Below the pieces are notes generated by a model. The model ran no database searches. It saw only the letters and a program-made list of their open reading frames with translations, and was not told the origin of the DNA. DNA of 64,000 nt. It comes from Butyrivibrio sp. NC2007. GTDB lineage: Bacteria; Bacillota; Clostridia; Lachnospirales; Lachnospiraceae. Location: positions 207,260 to 271,259 of the forward strand of contig NZ_ATWY01000003.1 of assembly GCF_000421405.1 (NCBI RefSeq), written 5' to 3'. How positions within the stretch are numbered: position 1 is the first letter of the stretch; every line of letters starts with the position of its first letter. This document shows positions 41,669 through 51,261 of this stretch, piece by piece. The position numbers and the translations under genes were made by a program.

Positions 41669-43804
41669 ATGGCTGAATATAGATATCCCAGTCCAACAAA
41701 AGGCGGAGCCGGCATCAGAATTGTGCTTGCATTGATCGGAGTCGTGGTCAATGTTTTGCTGTCTTTTGTGATGGGCAAAATCGGAATGCCACTGTTCTTT
41801 AATAATTTCGGTACCATCACTGTAGCCGCGGTAGGAGGCCTTTTCCCCGGCATTTTCACCGCAGTAATGACCAGTGCAGTATGCGGGATCTATTACCCGG
41901 AGGCTGTGTATTTTGGCTTTCTTAACGCAGTAATAGCCATATATACAGTGTGGTACATCAGAAAATACTCATTTAAAAAAATTTCCAAAGTTATAATCTA
42001 TATTTTGATCGGAGCGTTCGTTGCCGGTACTGTAAGTGCTGTCATGAACTGGAATCTCCTTGACGGTGCAACTGTAGCCAGAAATTCTGAGTCTACGGTT
42101 CTTTTTGCTGCAGCAATAGGCGGAAATCTGTTTGCAGCTTACTATATCTACATTCTTTTCAGGTATTTTCTTGACCTTGGCATCTCTGCAATTGTTGCTG
42201 TAGTCCTTCTTAAAATAATCCCAAGCAGCGTTCAAACCAGGTTTGAGAGGGGAAACTGGAAACAGAAGCCACTTAGCAAGGAAGAGATCGCAGAACTCAA
42301 GGAATGGGGAAAATCCACGCAGAAGAGCATGGGTAACAGGACAACTGCCATTGTCATAAGCACATCTCTTTTACTGGTGCTTGTGACAGGATGGACCGGC
42401 TTTAGCCTGTACTTTAGTAATACCAAGCAGGAGAAGACCATTGATGCATTAAATGCGCTGAAACTTTCTGCAGAAGTTATCGATCCGGACAGGATAAACG
42501 ATTACATTGCAGCAGGAGAGGGAGCTGAAGGCTATCTTGAGACCCAGGAACTTCTTAAAAAGATCAAGGACTCATCACAGTCTGTTGAGAACCTCTTTTT
42601 TATGAAATTTGAAGATGATGCGGGACGAAGAATCTTTGACCTGGACGGCGATAGCGTAGAGACCATACCGACAAAGATCGAGTATGAAGAGGGATTCATG
42701 GAGCATTTGCCACAGTTCCTCGCGGGGGAAAATGTCGCTCCTCTTGAACACGGAAATATCAACAATTGGACGCGTTCAATTTTCCTACCCATAAAGGACA
42801 GCGCCGGACGTGTGGCGTGCTATGGAGTTGCAGATGTTTCCATTACTAATATGCGGGAATACATGAAGAGTTTTTCGATAAAGACATTCTTTATCCTTTT
42901 GGGATTCTTCATTCTGGTAATTGCGCATAATCTGTGGGTTACCAACGTTACCATGGTTTATCCCATAAGAAGTATGGCCCAGTGCGTGGATAATTTCTCG
43001 AACCTTGGTTATGAGCAGGAACAGCTTGATAAAAACGTAAGAAGTATCAGGTCATTGGAGATTGAGACCAAGGACGAAGTAGAGCAGCTCTATAACTCTA
43101 TCTGTACCATGACCTTGAACCTCTCAGAGCAAATGCGAGACCTAAGAAGGCTCTCTGATACTACAGCCAAGATGCAGGACGGTCTTATCATAACCATGGC
43201 GGACATGGTTGAAAACAGGGATTCCGACACCGGAGCGCATATTCAGAAGACCGCTGCTTACGTCAAGATAATAGTGGAAGGATTGCAGAAAAAGGGATAT
43301 TACTCGGAGAAGATCGATGCCAAGTTTATCTCAGATGTAGTGCGTTCTGCGCCTCTTCATGATATAGGCAAGATCAACATTCCGGATGCTGTGCTTAATA
43401 AGCCCGGAAAACTTACTGATGAAGAATTTGAGATCATAAAGACACATACAACGACCGGTAAAAAGATCATGGAGGATGCCATCAGTACCGTCAGAGGTGA
43501 GAACTACCTCAAAGAGGCCAGAAATATGGCAGCTTACCACCACGAGAGATGGGATGGCAAGGGCTATCCTGACGGACTTCACGGAGAGGTTATTCCGCTT
43601 TCAGCCAGAATAATGGCTGTAGCGGACGTATTTGATGCTCTTACATCTCCAAGAGTCTATAAGCCTGCATTCCCTATGGACAAGGCGCTCTCGATCATAA
43701 CAGAGGGCTCAGGAACCCAGTTCGACCCCAAGTGCGTAGAGGTCTTTATGGAGAACCTGCCTGAAGTTAAGGTTATTTTGAAGAAGTACAACAGAGAAAT
43801 GTAA
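41669..43804 (+). CDS. Membrane HD-GYP domain protein (c-di-GMP phosphodiesterase)
   Basis: This 711-residue protein has an N-terminal membrane domain of about six helices (residues 15-190), another helix near residue 230, an extracellular sensor region (about residues 250-395), a helix near 405-425, a HAMP-like linker and a C-terminal HD-GYP domain. The catalytic residues are intact: His564-Asp565 in PLHDIGKINIP and Gly632-Tyr633-Pro634 in DGKGYPDGLHG, with AAYHHERWDG between. Such domains hydrolyse c-di-GMP to pGpG or GMP. The N-terminal membrane part looks like a small-molecule sensor or transporter-like module (GGLFPGIFTAVMTSAVCGIYYPE). It lies 11 bp before the hybrid kinase gene, probably one transcript. 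Confidence 0.9.
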   Translation: MAEYRYPSPTKGGAGIRIVLALIGVVVNVLLSFVMGKIGMPLFFNNFGTITVAAVGGLFPGIFTAVMTSAVCGIYYPEAVYFGFLNAVIAIYTVWYIRKYSFKKISKVIIYILIGAFVAGTVSAVMNWNLLDGATVARNSESTVLFAAAIGGNLFAAYYIYILFRYFLDLGISAIVAVVLLKIIPSSVQTRFERGNWKQKPLSKEEIAELKEWGKSTQKSMGNRTTAIVISTSLLLVLVTGWTGFSLYFSNTKQEKTIDALNALKLSAEVIDPDRINDYIAAGEGAEGYLETQELLKKIKDSSQSVENLFFMKFEDDAGRRIFDLDGDSVETIPTKIEYEEGFMEHLPQFLAGENVAPLEHGNINNWTRSIFLPIKDSAGRVACYGVADVSITNMREYMKSFSIKTFFILLGFFILVIAHNLWVTNVTMVYPIRSMAQCVDNFSNLGYEQEQLDKNVRSIRSLEIETKDEVEQLYNSICTMTLNLSEQMRDLRRLSDTTAKMQDGLIITMADMVENRDSDTGAHIQKTAAYVKIIVEGLQKKGYYSEKIDAKFISDVVRSAPLHDIGKINIPDAVLNKPGKLTDEEFEIIKTHTTTGKKIMEDAISTVRGENYLKEARNMAAYHHERWDGKGYPDGLHGEVIPLSARIMAVADVFDALTSPRVYKPAFPMDKALSIITEGSGTQFDPKCVEVFMENLPEVKVILKKYNREM

Positions 43805-43815
43805 GGAGCGGCGGA

Positions 43816-46800
43816 TTGAAGAGAAGACGGATCAAAAACTTCATAGCGGCTTCTATCGGAGTAATGTTTATTGCTACTGCTGTGTGCGCGGGTTCTGTCA
43901 GCTCTTTTGCCACAGAAAGCGAAACAGGGCAGGAAACAGCAAATGAAGGCTCACAGAAGCTGGGCGGAGGCTATGCTGTATCGGGGCAGATCGGTTCTGT
44001 AGGATATGCCACGACGGTTTATGATGCAACAAACGGCCTTCCTACTTCCGATGCCAACTTTATCCTCGGCGCCAGTGACGGATATGTCTGGATTGGCAGC
44101 TACGGCGGAATCATCCGCTACGATGGCAGCGTGTTTGAGAAGATCACTTCCTCTGAAGGACTCACCAGCGGAAGAGGTCTGTTTGAGGACAGCCAGGGCA
44201 GGATCTGGGTAGGAACCAATGACAATGGCGTCATTGTGCTGGACGATGAGAGGGTGACCTGGATTACATACAAAGAGGGCCTTCCTTCTTCTTCCATCAG
44301 AGTTTTTGCTGAAGACAAGGACGGAAATGTATATATAGGAACTACCGCGGGAGTGTGCTTTGCAGATCCGTCACTCACTATACATGAGCTTTATGATGCC
44401 AGGATCAATGAGGAGAGGGTACTTAGTCTATGCAGTGACTCTCAGGGCGTTATCTACGGACAGACTAAGAATGGCATTATCTTTTCAATTGAGGACAAGA
44501 TAGTTACGCAGTGCTACAGTACTCAGGAGCTGGGAATGGAGAACAGAATCTCCAACATTCTTACTGATCCGGATAAAGATGGATACGTATATATAGGTAC
44601 TGAAGGGAGCGAGGTATACTATGGGCGCTTCGGAGTTGTTGCTGATGATATGGCGCATATATCCGTGGCTCCGCTGAACATGGTTCACTGGCTCAATTAT
44701 GACTGTGGCAGAGTATGGGTATCATCCATTAATCAGCTGGGATATCTTGAAGATGACGGGACTTTTAATCTGGTAAAAGACCTTCCGGTTGACAGCGGAA
44801 TAGAGATGGTTACCAGTGACTATCAGGGCAATCTCTGGGTTGCTTCTTCTACTCAGGGAGCCATGAAGATCGTCACCAGTAATTTCGTGGATATGTCCCA
44901 GAAGACAGGCCTTCCGAGGAATGTAGTCAATGCAACCTGTGTGCATGACGGTAATTTGTATGTAGGCTCCAATCAGGGCCTAAGCATATTGGGAGAAGAC
45001 AACCGGGTAATTGAGAATGAGCTGACAGAATATATAGGTGATGCCAGAATTCGCTGTATTATGGCTGACAGCGTGGGGAACCTATGGATATCTACTTTTA
45101 CAAATGGGCTTGGTCTTGTTTGTTACACAAAGGATGGAGAGATAACAGGTTTTAATACAAAAAACGGAATGCCCAGTGATGAGGTCAGATGCACCATAGA
45201 GTCCCAAGATGGTTCTGTTCTGGTAGGTACGAATATCGGCATGGTAAAGATCCGTGACGGACAGATTGAGAAGGTGGTTGCTGACGATCCGGCCATAAGA
45301 AACACGGTATTTTTAACTCTTGAAGAAGGAGATAACGGTCAGGTTTATGCCGGAACTGACGGCGATGGCATTTATGTCATCAGCGATGCAGGAATCAGAA
45401 GAATCGGAAGAGATGACGGACTTACCAGCGACGTTATCATGAAGATAAAAAAGGACGAGACCAGAGGATTGTACTGGCTGGTAACATCCAATTCCATCCA
45501 GTATATGAAGAATGATATCATAACAGATGTTACGTCATTCCCATATAAGAATAACTACGACATCATATTTGATGAGAGCGACGATGTATGGGTAATATCC
45601 TCTGCCGGAATTTATATGGTTTCAGCGCAGGAAATGGTCGATGATGACGTGACCGATTACAGGCATTATACCCTTGCAAACGGCCTTACCGGCACTCCGA
45701 CCTCCAACTCCCACAGCGCGCTGGATGAAAGCGGAAACTTATATCTTGCCGGAAGGCTTGGAGTATGCAAGGTCAATATCAAGCATTTCTTCGAGGAAAG
45801 AACAACAGTCATGGCCAGAGTTAAATCCGTGTATATGGGCGATAAGAATATATTGCCCGACAGCACCGGAAAATATTATCTGCCATCCGGAACAGGACGT
45901 GTAAGGATAGCTGTTTCGGTTCTGGATTATACACTCACCGATCCTCCTGTAAGGATTTATATGGAGGGTGATGAGGACGACGAAACTCTGACTCTAAGAA
46001 GTGATCTTCAGGATATTGAATACACCGGTATGGAAAGCGGAAATCACGTACTTCACATACAGGTTCTTGATCATACCAAGAAGAACGTGGTGCTGGAAGA
46101 GACGGTAAATATCAACAAGAAGGCGCGTTTTTCAGACCTTAAGATAGTCAGGGCACTGATGGCTATTGCGATAGCTTTTTTGGCAGGTGCCATTGTATGG
46201 AGATTTATGAAAACCACTGTCATCAGAAGACAGTATGATGAGATCAAGCAGGCCAGAGATGATGCTGAGCGTGCCAATTCCGCCAAAACAAGGTTCCTTG
46301 CGAACATCTCCCACGAGATCCGTACGCCTATCAATACCATCATGGGTATGGATGAGATGATCATGAGAGAGAATCCCAAGGATGTGCCCAAGGGCTATTT
46401 CCTTGCAATGATAAACTATGCGCTGGATATCAGGAATGCATCGGAGACGCTCCTTGGACTTATCAATGACCTTCTGGATATTTCCAAGATTGAGTCCGGT
46501 AAGATGCATCTGGTGGAACAGGAATACGATGTTCAGGAACAGCTACGGTCCATCGTATCCATGATACGTGTCAAGAGTACGGAAAAAGAGCTTATGTTTG
46601 ACGTCGTGGTTGATGAGCTGATTCCAAAGCGTCTCTACGGCGATGACGGCAAGATCAAACAGATAGTTCTTAATCTGCTCACAAATGCTGTAAAATATAC
46701 TCAAAAGGGTGGTGTAGTTCTGTCTGTTTCCATGGATGAGAGAAACGGAGATGAGGCAAAGCTAAGGTTCTCCGTAAAAGATACAGGTATCGGCGTTAAA

Positions 46801-48075
46801 CCTGAGGATATGGACAAGCTCTTTACCGCCTACGAGAGACTGGATGAGCAGAAGAACAGCGGAATCCAGGGAACCGGACTTGGCCTTGACATATCAAGAA
46901 GATTTTCAGAGCTCATGGGTGGAACTCTGACCTGTGAGAGTATATACGGTGAGGGCTCGGAATTTATCCTTTGCCTTAGCCAGAAGATAATCGACCCGAC
47001 ACCGACAGGAATCTTCATGGAGCATGACGCATCGGAAGCAAAGGGCCCTTATGTGCCTAAATTCGTGGCTCCTGATGCCGACATTCTGGTTGTCGATGAT
47101 AATCCGATGAACCTCAATGTCATAAAAGGTCTTTTGAAAGCTACCAAGATGTTTGTCACCACTGCGTCCAGCGGACCTGACTGTCTTGAGAAGATGAAGT
47201 CCACCAAGTTTAATGTAGTCCTTCTGGATCACATGATGCCGGGAATGGACGGAATTGAGACGGTGGCTCATATCAGAGAGACAGACCCTGACATTCCGGT
47301 ATATGCGCTGACAGCCAACGCTACAGCGGGTGAGGAATTCTATAAGTCCAAGGGCTTTACCGGCTATCTGTCAAAGCCTATCGACAGTGCAGCTCTTGAG
47401 AAGGCCATAATGAAGCATCTTCCGGAGCAGATCATGTTCAAGCCGGAGCAGACGGATGCTGTGGCTGATATTGAAAGTATCCCGCCTGAGCTTAACTGGA
47501 TTTACGATGTAAAAGAGATCAACGTGGACGAGGGAATCAAGAATTCAGGCGGAATTTCGCAGTTTATCTTCTCACTGAAGATGTTCCTGGATACCATCGA
47601 TGGCAATGCAAAGGTTATAAGTGATGCCTATGAGGCAGAAGATATAAGACTTTACACCATTAAGGTGCATGCCCTTAAGAGTTCCCTCAGGATAATCGGT
47701 GCGCAGGAGATGTCCAAGCTTGCCGAGAGCCTTGAGGAAGCGGGTAACAAGAACAACAAAGAGTTTATCGATATGTACACCGATGACCTGCTAAAGGGAT
47801 ATCTGGAGTTCAAGGATAAGCTCTCGGCGCTTGATGATAATGAAGGCGCAGATGATGATGCTGATAAGAAAGAGATTCCGGAGGATGAGCTTAAGGATGC
47901 GTATGAAGCCCTTAAGGAGATGATTCCTCAGATGGATTTCGACGCAGTGGAGATGATCCTGAATCAACTCAAGGAGTACAAGCTTCCTAAGGAAGATAAA
48001 GATAAAATGTCGGAGCTTGCAAAAATGCTAAAAGTATTTGATTGGGAAGGGATGGAAGAATTGCTTAATAAGTGA
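43816..48075 (+). CDS. Hybrid sensor kinase with propeller sensor, receiver and Hpt
   Basis: This 1419-residue protein starts at a TTG with AAGGAG 7 bp upstream. In order it has a signal peptide (cleaved near SSFA), two-component-regulator propeller repeats (about residues 60-640; repeated W-I-G-T, G-L-x-S and DGxVWIGSYGG units), a Y_Y_Y-like domain (about 670-765) and a transmembrane helix (about 775-795). The cytoplasmic part is HisKA with His833 (NISHEIRTPINT), HATPase (NLLTNAVKY, DTGIGV, GTGLGLDIS), a receiver with Asp1138 (VVLLDHMMPGMDG) and an Hpt with His1285 (KVHALKSS). The full relay His-Asp-His is present. Related hybrid systems in Bacteroides sense oligosaccharides, but there the output is DNA binding. 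This one lacks a DNA-binding domain and must pass phosphate to another receiver, for which 48100 and 52054 are candidates. Confidence 0.9.
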   Translation: MKRRRIKNFIAASIGVMFIATAVCAGSVSSFATESETGQETANEGSQKLGGGYAVSGQIGSVGYATTVYDATNGLPTSDANFILGASDGYVWIGSYGGIIRYDGSVFEKITSSEGLTSGRGLFEDSQGRIWVGTNDNGVIVLDDERVTWITYKEGLPSSSIRVFAEDKDGNVYIGTTAGVCFADPSLTIHELYDARINEERVLSLCSDSQGVIYGQTKNGIIFSIEDKIVTQCYSTQELGMENRISNILTDPDKDGYVYIGTEGSEVYYGRFGVVADDMAHISVAPLNMVHWLNYDCGRVWVSSINQLGYLEDDGTFNLVKDLPVDSGIEMVTSDYQGNLWVASSTQGAMKIVTSNFVDMSQKTGLPRNVVNATCVHDGNLYVGSNQGLSILGEDNRVIENELTEYIGDARIRCIMADSVGNLWISTFTNGLGLVCYTKDGEITGFNTKNGMPSDEVRCTIESQDGSVLVGTNIGMVKIRDGQIEKVVADDPAIRNTVFLTLEEGDNGQVYAGTDGDGIYVISDAGIRRIGRDDGLTSDVIMKIKKDETRGLYWLVTSNSIQYMKNDIITDVTSFPYKNNYDIIFDESDDVWVISSAGIYMVSAQEMVDDDVTDYRHYTLANGLTGTPTSNSHSALDESGNLYLAGRLGVCKVNIKHFFEERTTVMARVKSVYMGDKNILPDSTGKYYLPSGTGRVRIAVSVLDYTLTDPPVRIYMEGDEDDETLTLRSDLQDIEYTGMESGNHVLHIQVLDHTKKNVVLEETVNINKKARFSDLKIVRALMAIAIAFLAGAIVWRFMKTTVIRRQYDEIKQARDDAERANSAKTRFLANISHEIRTPINTIMGMDEMIMRENPKDVPKGYFLAMINYALDIRNASETLLGLINDLLDISKIESGKMHLVEQEYDVQEQLRSIVSMIRVKSTEKELMFDVVVDELIPKRLYGDDGKIKQIVLNLLTNAVKYTQKGGVVLSVSMDERNGDEAKLRFSVKDTGIGVKPEDMDKLFTAYERLDEQKNSGIQGTGLGLDISRRFSELMGGTLTCESIYGEGSEFILCLSQKIIDPTPTGIFMEHDASEAKGPYVPKFVAPDADILVVDDNPMNLNVIKGLLKATKMFVTTASSGPDCLEKMKSTKFNVVLLDHMMPGMDGIETVAHIRETDPDIPVYALTANATAGEEFYKSKGFTGYLSKPIDSAALEKAIMKHLPEQIMFKPEQTDAVADIESIPPELNWIYDVKEINVDEGIKNSGGISQFIFSLKMFLDTIDGNAKVISDAYEAEDIRLYTIKVHALKSSLRIIGAQEMSKLAESLEEAGNKNNKEFIDMYTDDLLKGYLEFKDKLSALDDNEGADDDADKKEIPEDELKDAYEALKEMIPQMDFDAVEMILNQLKEYKLPKEDKDKMSELAKMLKVFDWEGMEELLNK

Positions 48076-48099
48076 TGCTTCCGCAAAAAAGGAGAGATT

Positions 48100-48858
48100 A
48101 TGTTTAATGACCGCATGATCGTTGTAGGAGAAAAAGAATCGTTCCTCGTTAGGGTGCTAATAGGGAAAACAAAGGATGCAGGGATAGAGTGTGAGTATGT
48201 GCCCTGTATAGTAGATGAAGTAAATCAAAAACTTGAAGGTGTAAAGCTAATCACTTTATACATGGATAGTACGTCGATTGCGCAGGAGGAGGTTCTTCAC
48301 TTTCTTTCGGATAACGTGGAAGAGCGAGGTCAGCAGATTGTCCTTATAGCAGAGCCAAATGATCTTCCGCAGATTAAGAGCCTTATACCGGAACATCTGG
48401 TATACAAGGTTTTCCCACGCCCTGTGGATAACGCGGCTTATGTAAAGACCATAACAGAGTATTTTGAAAAAGAGAAAAACGGTGAGTTCAAAAAGAGCAT
48501 TCTGATCGTAGATGATGACCCGAACTATCTTGGTCTTGTCAGGGAGTGGCTAAAGGATACCTACAAGGTGTTTATGGCAAATTCAGGACTTCAGGCCATT
48601 AAGTGGCTTGGAAAAAATTCAGTCGACCTTATTCTTTTGGATCACGAGATGCCGGTAACCAGTGGCCCACAGGTTTTGGAAATGCTAAGGAGCGACGAGG
48701 AGACCAAGTCAATCCCGGTAATGTTCCTTACCGGAAAGAGTGATAAAGAAAGCGTTATGAAGGTGGTTTCTTTAAAACCCGAAGGATATTTTCTTAAGAA
48801 TATCCAGAAGGATGAGCTTTTGGACAAACTCAATGAGTTCTTTATACTTCACAAGTAA
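48100..48858 (+). CDS. Two-receiver protein, first receiver degenerate, no output domain
   Basis: This 252-residue protein has a C-terminal receiver domain (about residues 128-252) with acidic residues in LIVDDDPNY, phosphoacceptor Asp181 (LILLDHEMP), Thr (FLTGKS) and a following SLKPEGYFLKN. The N-terminal 120 residues have receiver-like strand and helix spacing (MIVVGEKESF, ITLYMDS, QQIVLIAEPND, YKVFPRPVD) but appear to lack a usable phosphoacceptor site, so they may be a pseudo-receiver. No DNA-binding or enzymatic output is present. It follows the hybrid kinase by 24 bp and precedes an HD-GYP gene by 11 bp. A role as phosphate shuttle or interaction partner in the relay is likely. Confidence 0.8.
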   Translation: MFNDRMIVVGEKESFLVRVLIGKTKDAGIECEYVPCIVDEVNQKLEGVKLITLYMDSTSIAQEEVLHFLSDNVEERGQQIVLIAEPNDLPQIKSLIPEHLVYKVFPRPVDNAAYVKTITEYFEKEKNGEFKKSILIVDDDPNYLGLVREWLKDTYKVFMANSGLQAIKWLGKNSVDLILLDHEMPVTSGPQVLEMLRSDEETKSIPVMFLTGKSDKESVMKVVSLKPEGYFLKNIQKDELLDKLNEFFILHK

Positions 48859-48869
48859 AAGGGTGTTCA

Positions 48870-51236
48870 ATGATTGCATTTATTAGAGAATACCAATTGA
48901 ATATTATGCTCCTTTTGTGCGGAGCATGCGGAATGATGGCTATTCTTCTTCTTATGACAAGGTTTCTGGACGCTAGAAGGAAATGGGCACTGTTTCTGAT
49001 GGAAATTGTTGCATTCTTCCTGCTATGGTTTGACAGGCTTGCTTATGTTTACGCCGGAGACACCAGCCAAAAGGGTTATATCATGGTAAGGGTCAGTAAC
49101 TGCGCAGTGTTCCTGTTAACCAGCGCTGTAGTATTCTCTTTTAACATTTACCTTAAGAACCTGCTTACCGATATAAAAGATCGGAAGGTCACCTCAACTC
49201 GTTTAAATGTTGTAGGCATTGTTTCCTTCTTTGGCATGATTCTCGCTGTTGTGTCTGCATTTACGAACATTTATTATTATTTCGATGCAAATAACAGATA
49301 TTTCAGAGGACGAGGATTCCTTATAGCTTATATTATTCCGGTAATCTGTCCCATCGTGCAGTATACGGTAATAAGACAGTACAAGAAGTACGTCAGTAAG
49401 CTTATTTACACATCGCTTGTTCTTTACATTTTTGTTCCGATAGCATGCGGAATAATCCAGATATTCGCTTATGGAATCTCACTCGTTAACATGGCGATGG
49501 TTGCCGTTTCCGTAAGTTTGTATATCTTCACATACCTCGACATCAATGACACGGTGGAACGTGCCCACGCTGTGGAATTGCAGAATATGCAGGGAGAGCA
49601 CAAGCGAATGCAAAGGCTCTTTGACCAGACTGCGAAGGCATTTGTATCTGCTGTTGAGAAGAAAGATGATTTCACCAAGGGTAATGCCGTAAAGGTCGCT
49701 GAATACGCCAGAAAGCTTACTGCGCGTTGCGGTCTTGATGAGGACCATTGTGAGAAGGCTTACTATGCAGCACTTCTCCACGATGTAGGTCTTATCGGTA
49801 TTCCCGATTCGGTCATCAAGAATGAAGAGGATCCCAACAAATGGGATATTGAGGCGTTCAGACAAAAGCCCGTCATAGGAAAAGAGATCCTGTCTAATAT
49901 CACAGAGTTCCCATTCCTCAGCGTTGGAGCTTATTCCAGCCATGAGAGATATAATGGAACAGGATATCCCGAGGGACTAAAAGGAGACGAAATACCGGAG
50001 ATTGCCAGGATCATTGCTGTGGCTGACGCCTTCGTAACAATGACCACCAAGAAGAGATATCGTGACGCAAAGCCTGATTTCGTTGCCAGAGAGGCCTTTG
50101 TAAAGGGCGCCGGAATTGAGTTTGATCCTGAATTTGCAGGTCTGATGGTCAAGATCATAGACGAGGAGTCCAGTGGCAAGATCCATGATGACATATCTCT
50201 TGTAGAAAAAGAGCTGACCTGCCACACCTACAGAGACTTTATCAGTATGGGTATTCCGGTTACGGGCAATATCACGAAGATCAGGTTTAACAGCAGTACT
50301 GTAGAGGATCCGACAAATGCCTTTTCTGCGCCGTCTATCGTTCTGTTTGACTCCTATGATCGCCGTGTTCACGACAATAAAAAGGCCATTAGTGCCTATC
50401 ATTATCAGGAATATGGTGAGATATGGTTTGATGACCATTACATAAGTACCAGCGCCAGAAGGATCAAGGAGATCAAGCTCGATGATGCAGCCGGATTTGA
50501 GAAGCTTGGTGAAGGACAATACGAGATCATTGCGGCTAAATATGACGATCATCTCAAGGTCACCATGAGGAGCAGCGATTATGAGAAGGAGGATATCATC
50601 TCCTTAATGGATGGATCCACCTCGGTTTATATAGGCATCACGGGTGAAAACTGCAATATAAGAAATATTGAAATTGAGCAGACGGAAGAAGTTGTAGATG
50701 AGACCTATGTTCCAAGGATTTCCGAGGAAATAAGCTATATCGACCACATGGAGTCTGACATAAAGAACATCCAGATAAGTCAGACCAGATCTGCAGCAAC
50801 CGACGGCATTGAGCTTAAGAACAAGATGCGCATTAACTTCCATGCCATGAGCCTTCCTGTAGCAAGTTTTATCTGGCATTGTCCGTATATTGTAATTTTC
50901 TCGTCCGACAACGGACAGGTATTTGGAGAGAATTACCATGAATACGCGCTCATAAAGATAAACGGAGAGAATGAGATAAAGGATCATTACTCCGAGAATA
51001 ACTTCACTATGAAGAAGAAAGACAGCTTCCCGGGCTGGGAGGAATGGAAGGAACAGAACAAGGAAGGAGTGGAGTGCGAAGTAACCTTTGAGCGCAAAGG
51101 TAATACCATAATTACCACCACAGAGAATCTCGGAATTTACATCGAGAACACGACTATAATAAAAGAGAATCCGGGTAAAGTCTACGTTGCTCTCACAGGA
51201 GACAGGGTTGCACTTACCGACATAAGACTGAGATAA
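48870..51236 (+). CDS. 7TM HD-GYP protein with C-terminal beta-rich domains
   Basis: This 788-residue protein has an N-terminal seven-helix membrane sensor (about residues 1-225) closely like those of the LytS kinases at 14640 and 15974. Next comes an HD-GYP domain (about 250-430) with His304-Asp305 (LLHDVGLIGIP), HERYNGTGYPEG (Gly365-Tyr366-Pro367) and AVADAFVTM. The C-terminal 350 residues are unusual: two beta-rich regions (IWFDDHYISTSARRIKEI; YALIKINGENEI; VYVALTGDRVALTDIRLR) that look like concanavalin-type carbohydrate-binding domains, though they should be in the cytoplasm. It has no kinase or GGDEF domain. It should act as a c-di-GMP phosphodiesterase. It ends the cluster's first transcript at a terminator. 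Confidence 0.85.
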   Translation: MIAFIREYQLNIMLLLCGACGMMAILLLMTRFLDARRKWALFLMEIVAFFLLWFDRLAYVYAGDTSQKGYIMVRVSNCAVFLLTSAVVFSFNIYLKNLLTDIKDRKVTSTRLNVVGIVSFFGMILAVVSAFTNIYYYFDANNRYFRGRGFLIAYIIPVICPIVQYTVIRQYKKYVSKLIYTSLVLYIFVPIACGIIQIFAYGISLVNMAMVAVSVSLYIFTYLDINDTVERAHAVELQNMQGEHKRMQRLFDQTAKAFVSAVEKKDDFTKGNAVKVAEYARKLTARCGLDEDHCEKAYYAALLHDVGLIGIPDSVIKNEEDPNKWDIEAFRQKPVIGKEILSNITEFPFLSVGAYSSHERYNGTGYPEGLKGDEIPEIARIIAVADAFVTMTTKKRYRDAKPDFVAREAFVKGAGIEFDPEFAGLMVKIIDEESSGKIHDDISLVEKELTCHTYRDFISMGIPVTGNITKIRFNSSTVEDPTNAFSAPSIVLFDSYDRRVHDNKKAISAYHYQEYGEIWFDDHYISTSARRIKEIKLDDAAGFEKLGEGQYEIIAAKYDDHLKVTMRSSDYEKEDIISLMDGSTSVYIGITGENCNIRNIEIEQTEEVVDETYVPRISEEISYIDHMESDIKNIQISQTRSAATDGIELKNKMRINFHAMSLPVASFIWHCPYIVIFSSDNGQVFGENYHEYALIKINGENEIKDHYSENNFTMKKKDSFPGWEEWKEQNKEGVECEVTFERKGNTIITTTENLGIYIENTTIIKENPGKVYVALTGDRVALTDIRLR

Positions 51237-51258
51237 AGGGCTTGTTTAAGCCCTTTTC
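51236..51258 (+). terminator. Rho-independent terminator of the phosphorelay operon
   Basis: AAGGGCTT pairs with AAGCCCTT around GTTT, followed by TTCTT. It begins at the last base of the HD-GYP stop codon and comes just before the direct-repeat promoter. Confidence 0.75.
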
Positions 51259-51261
51259 TTG

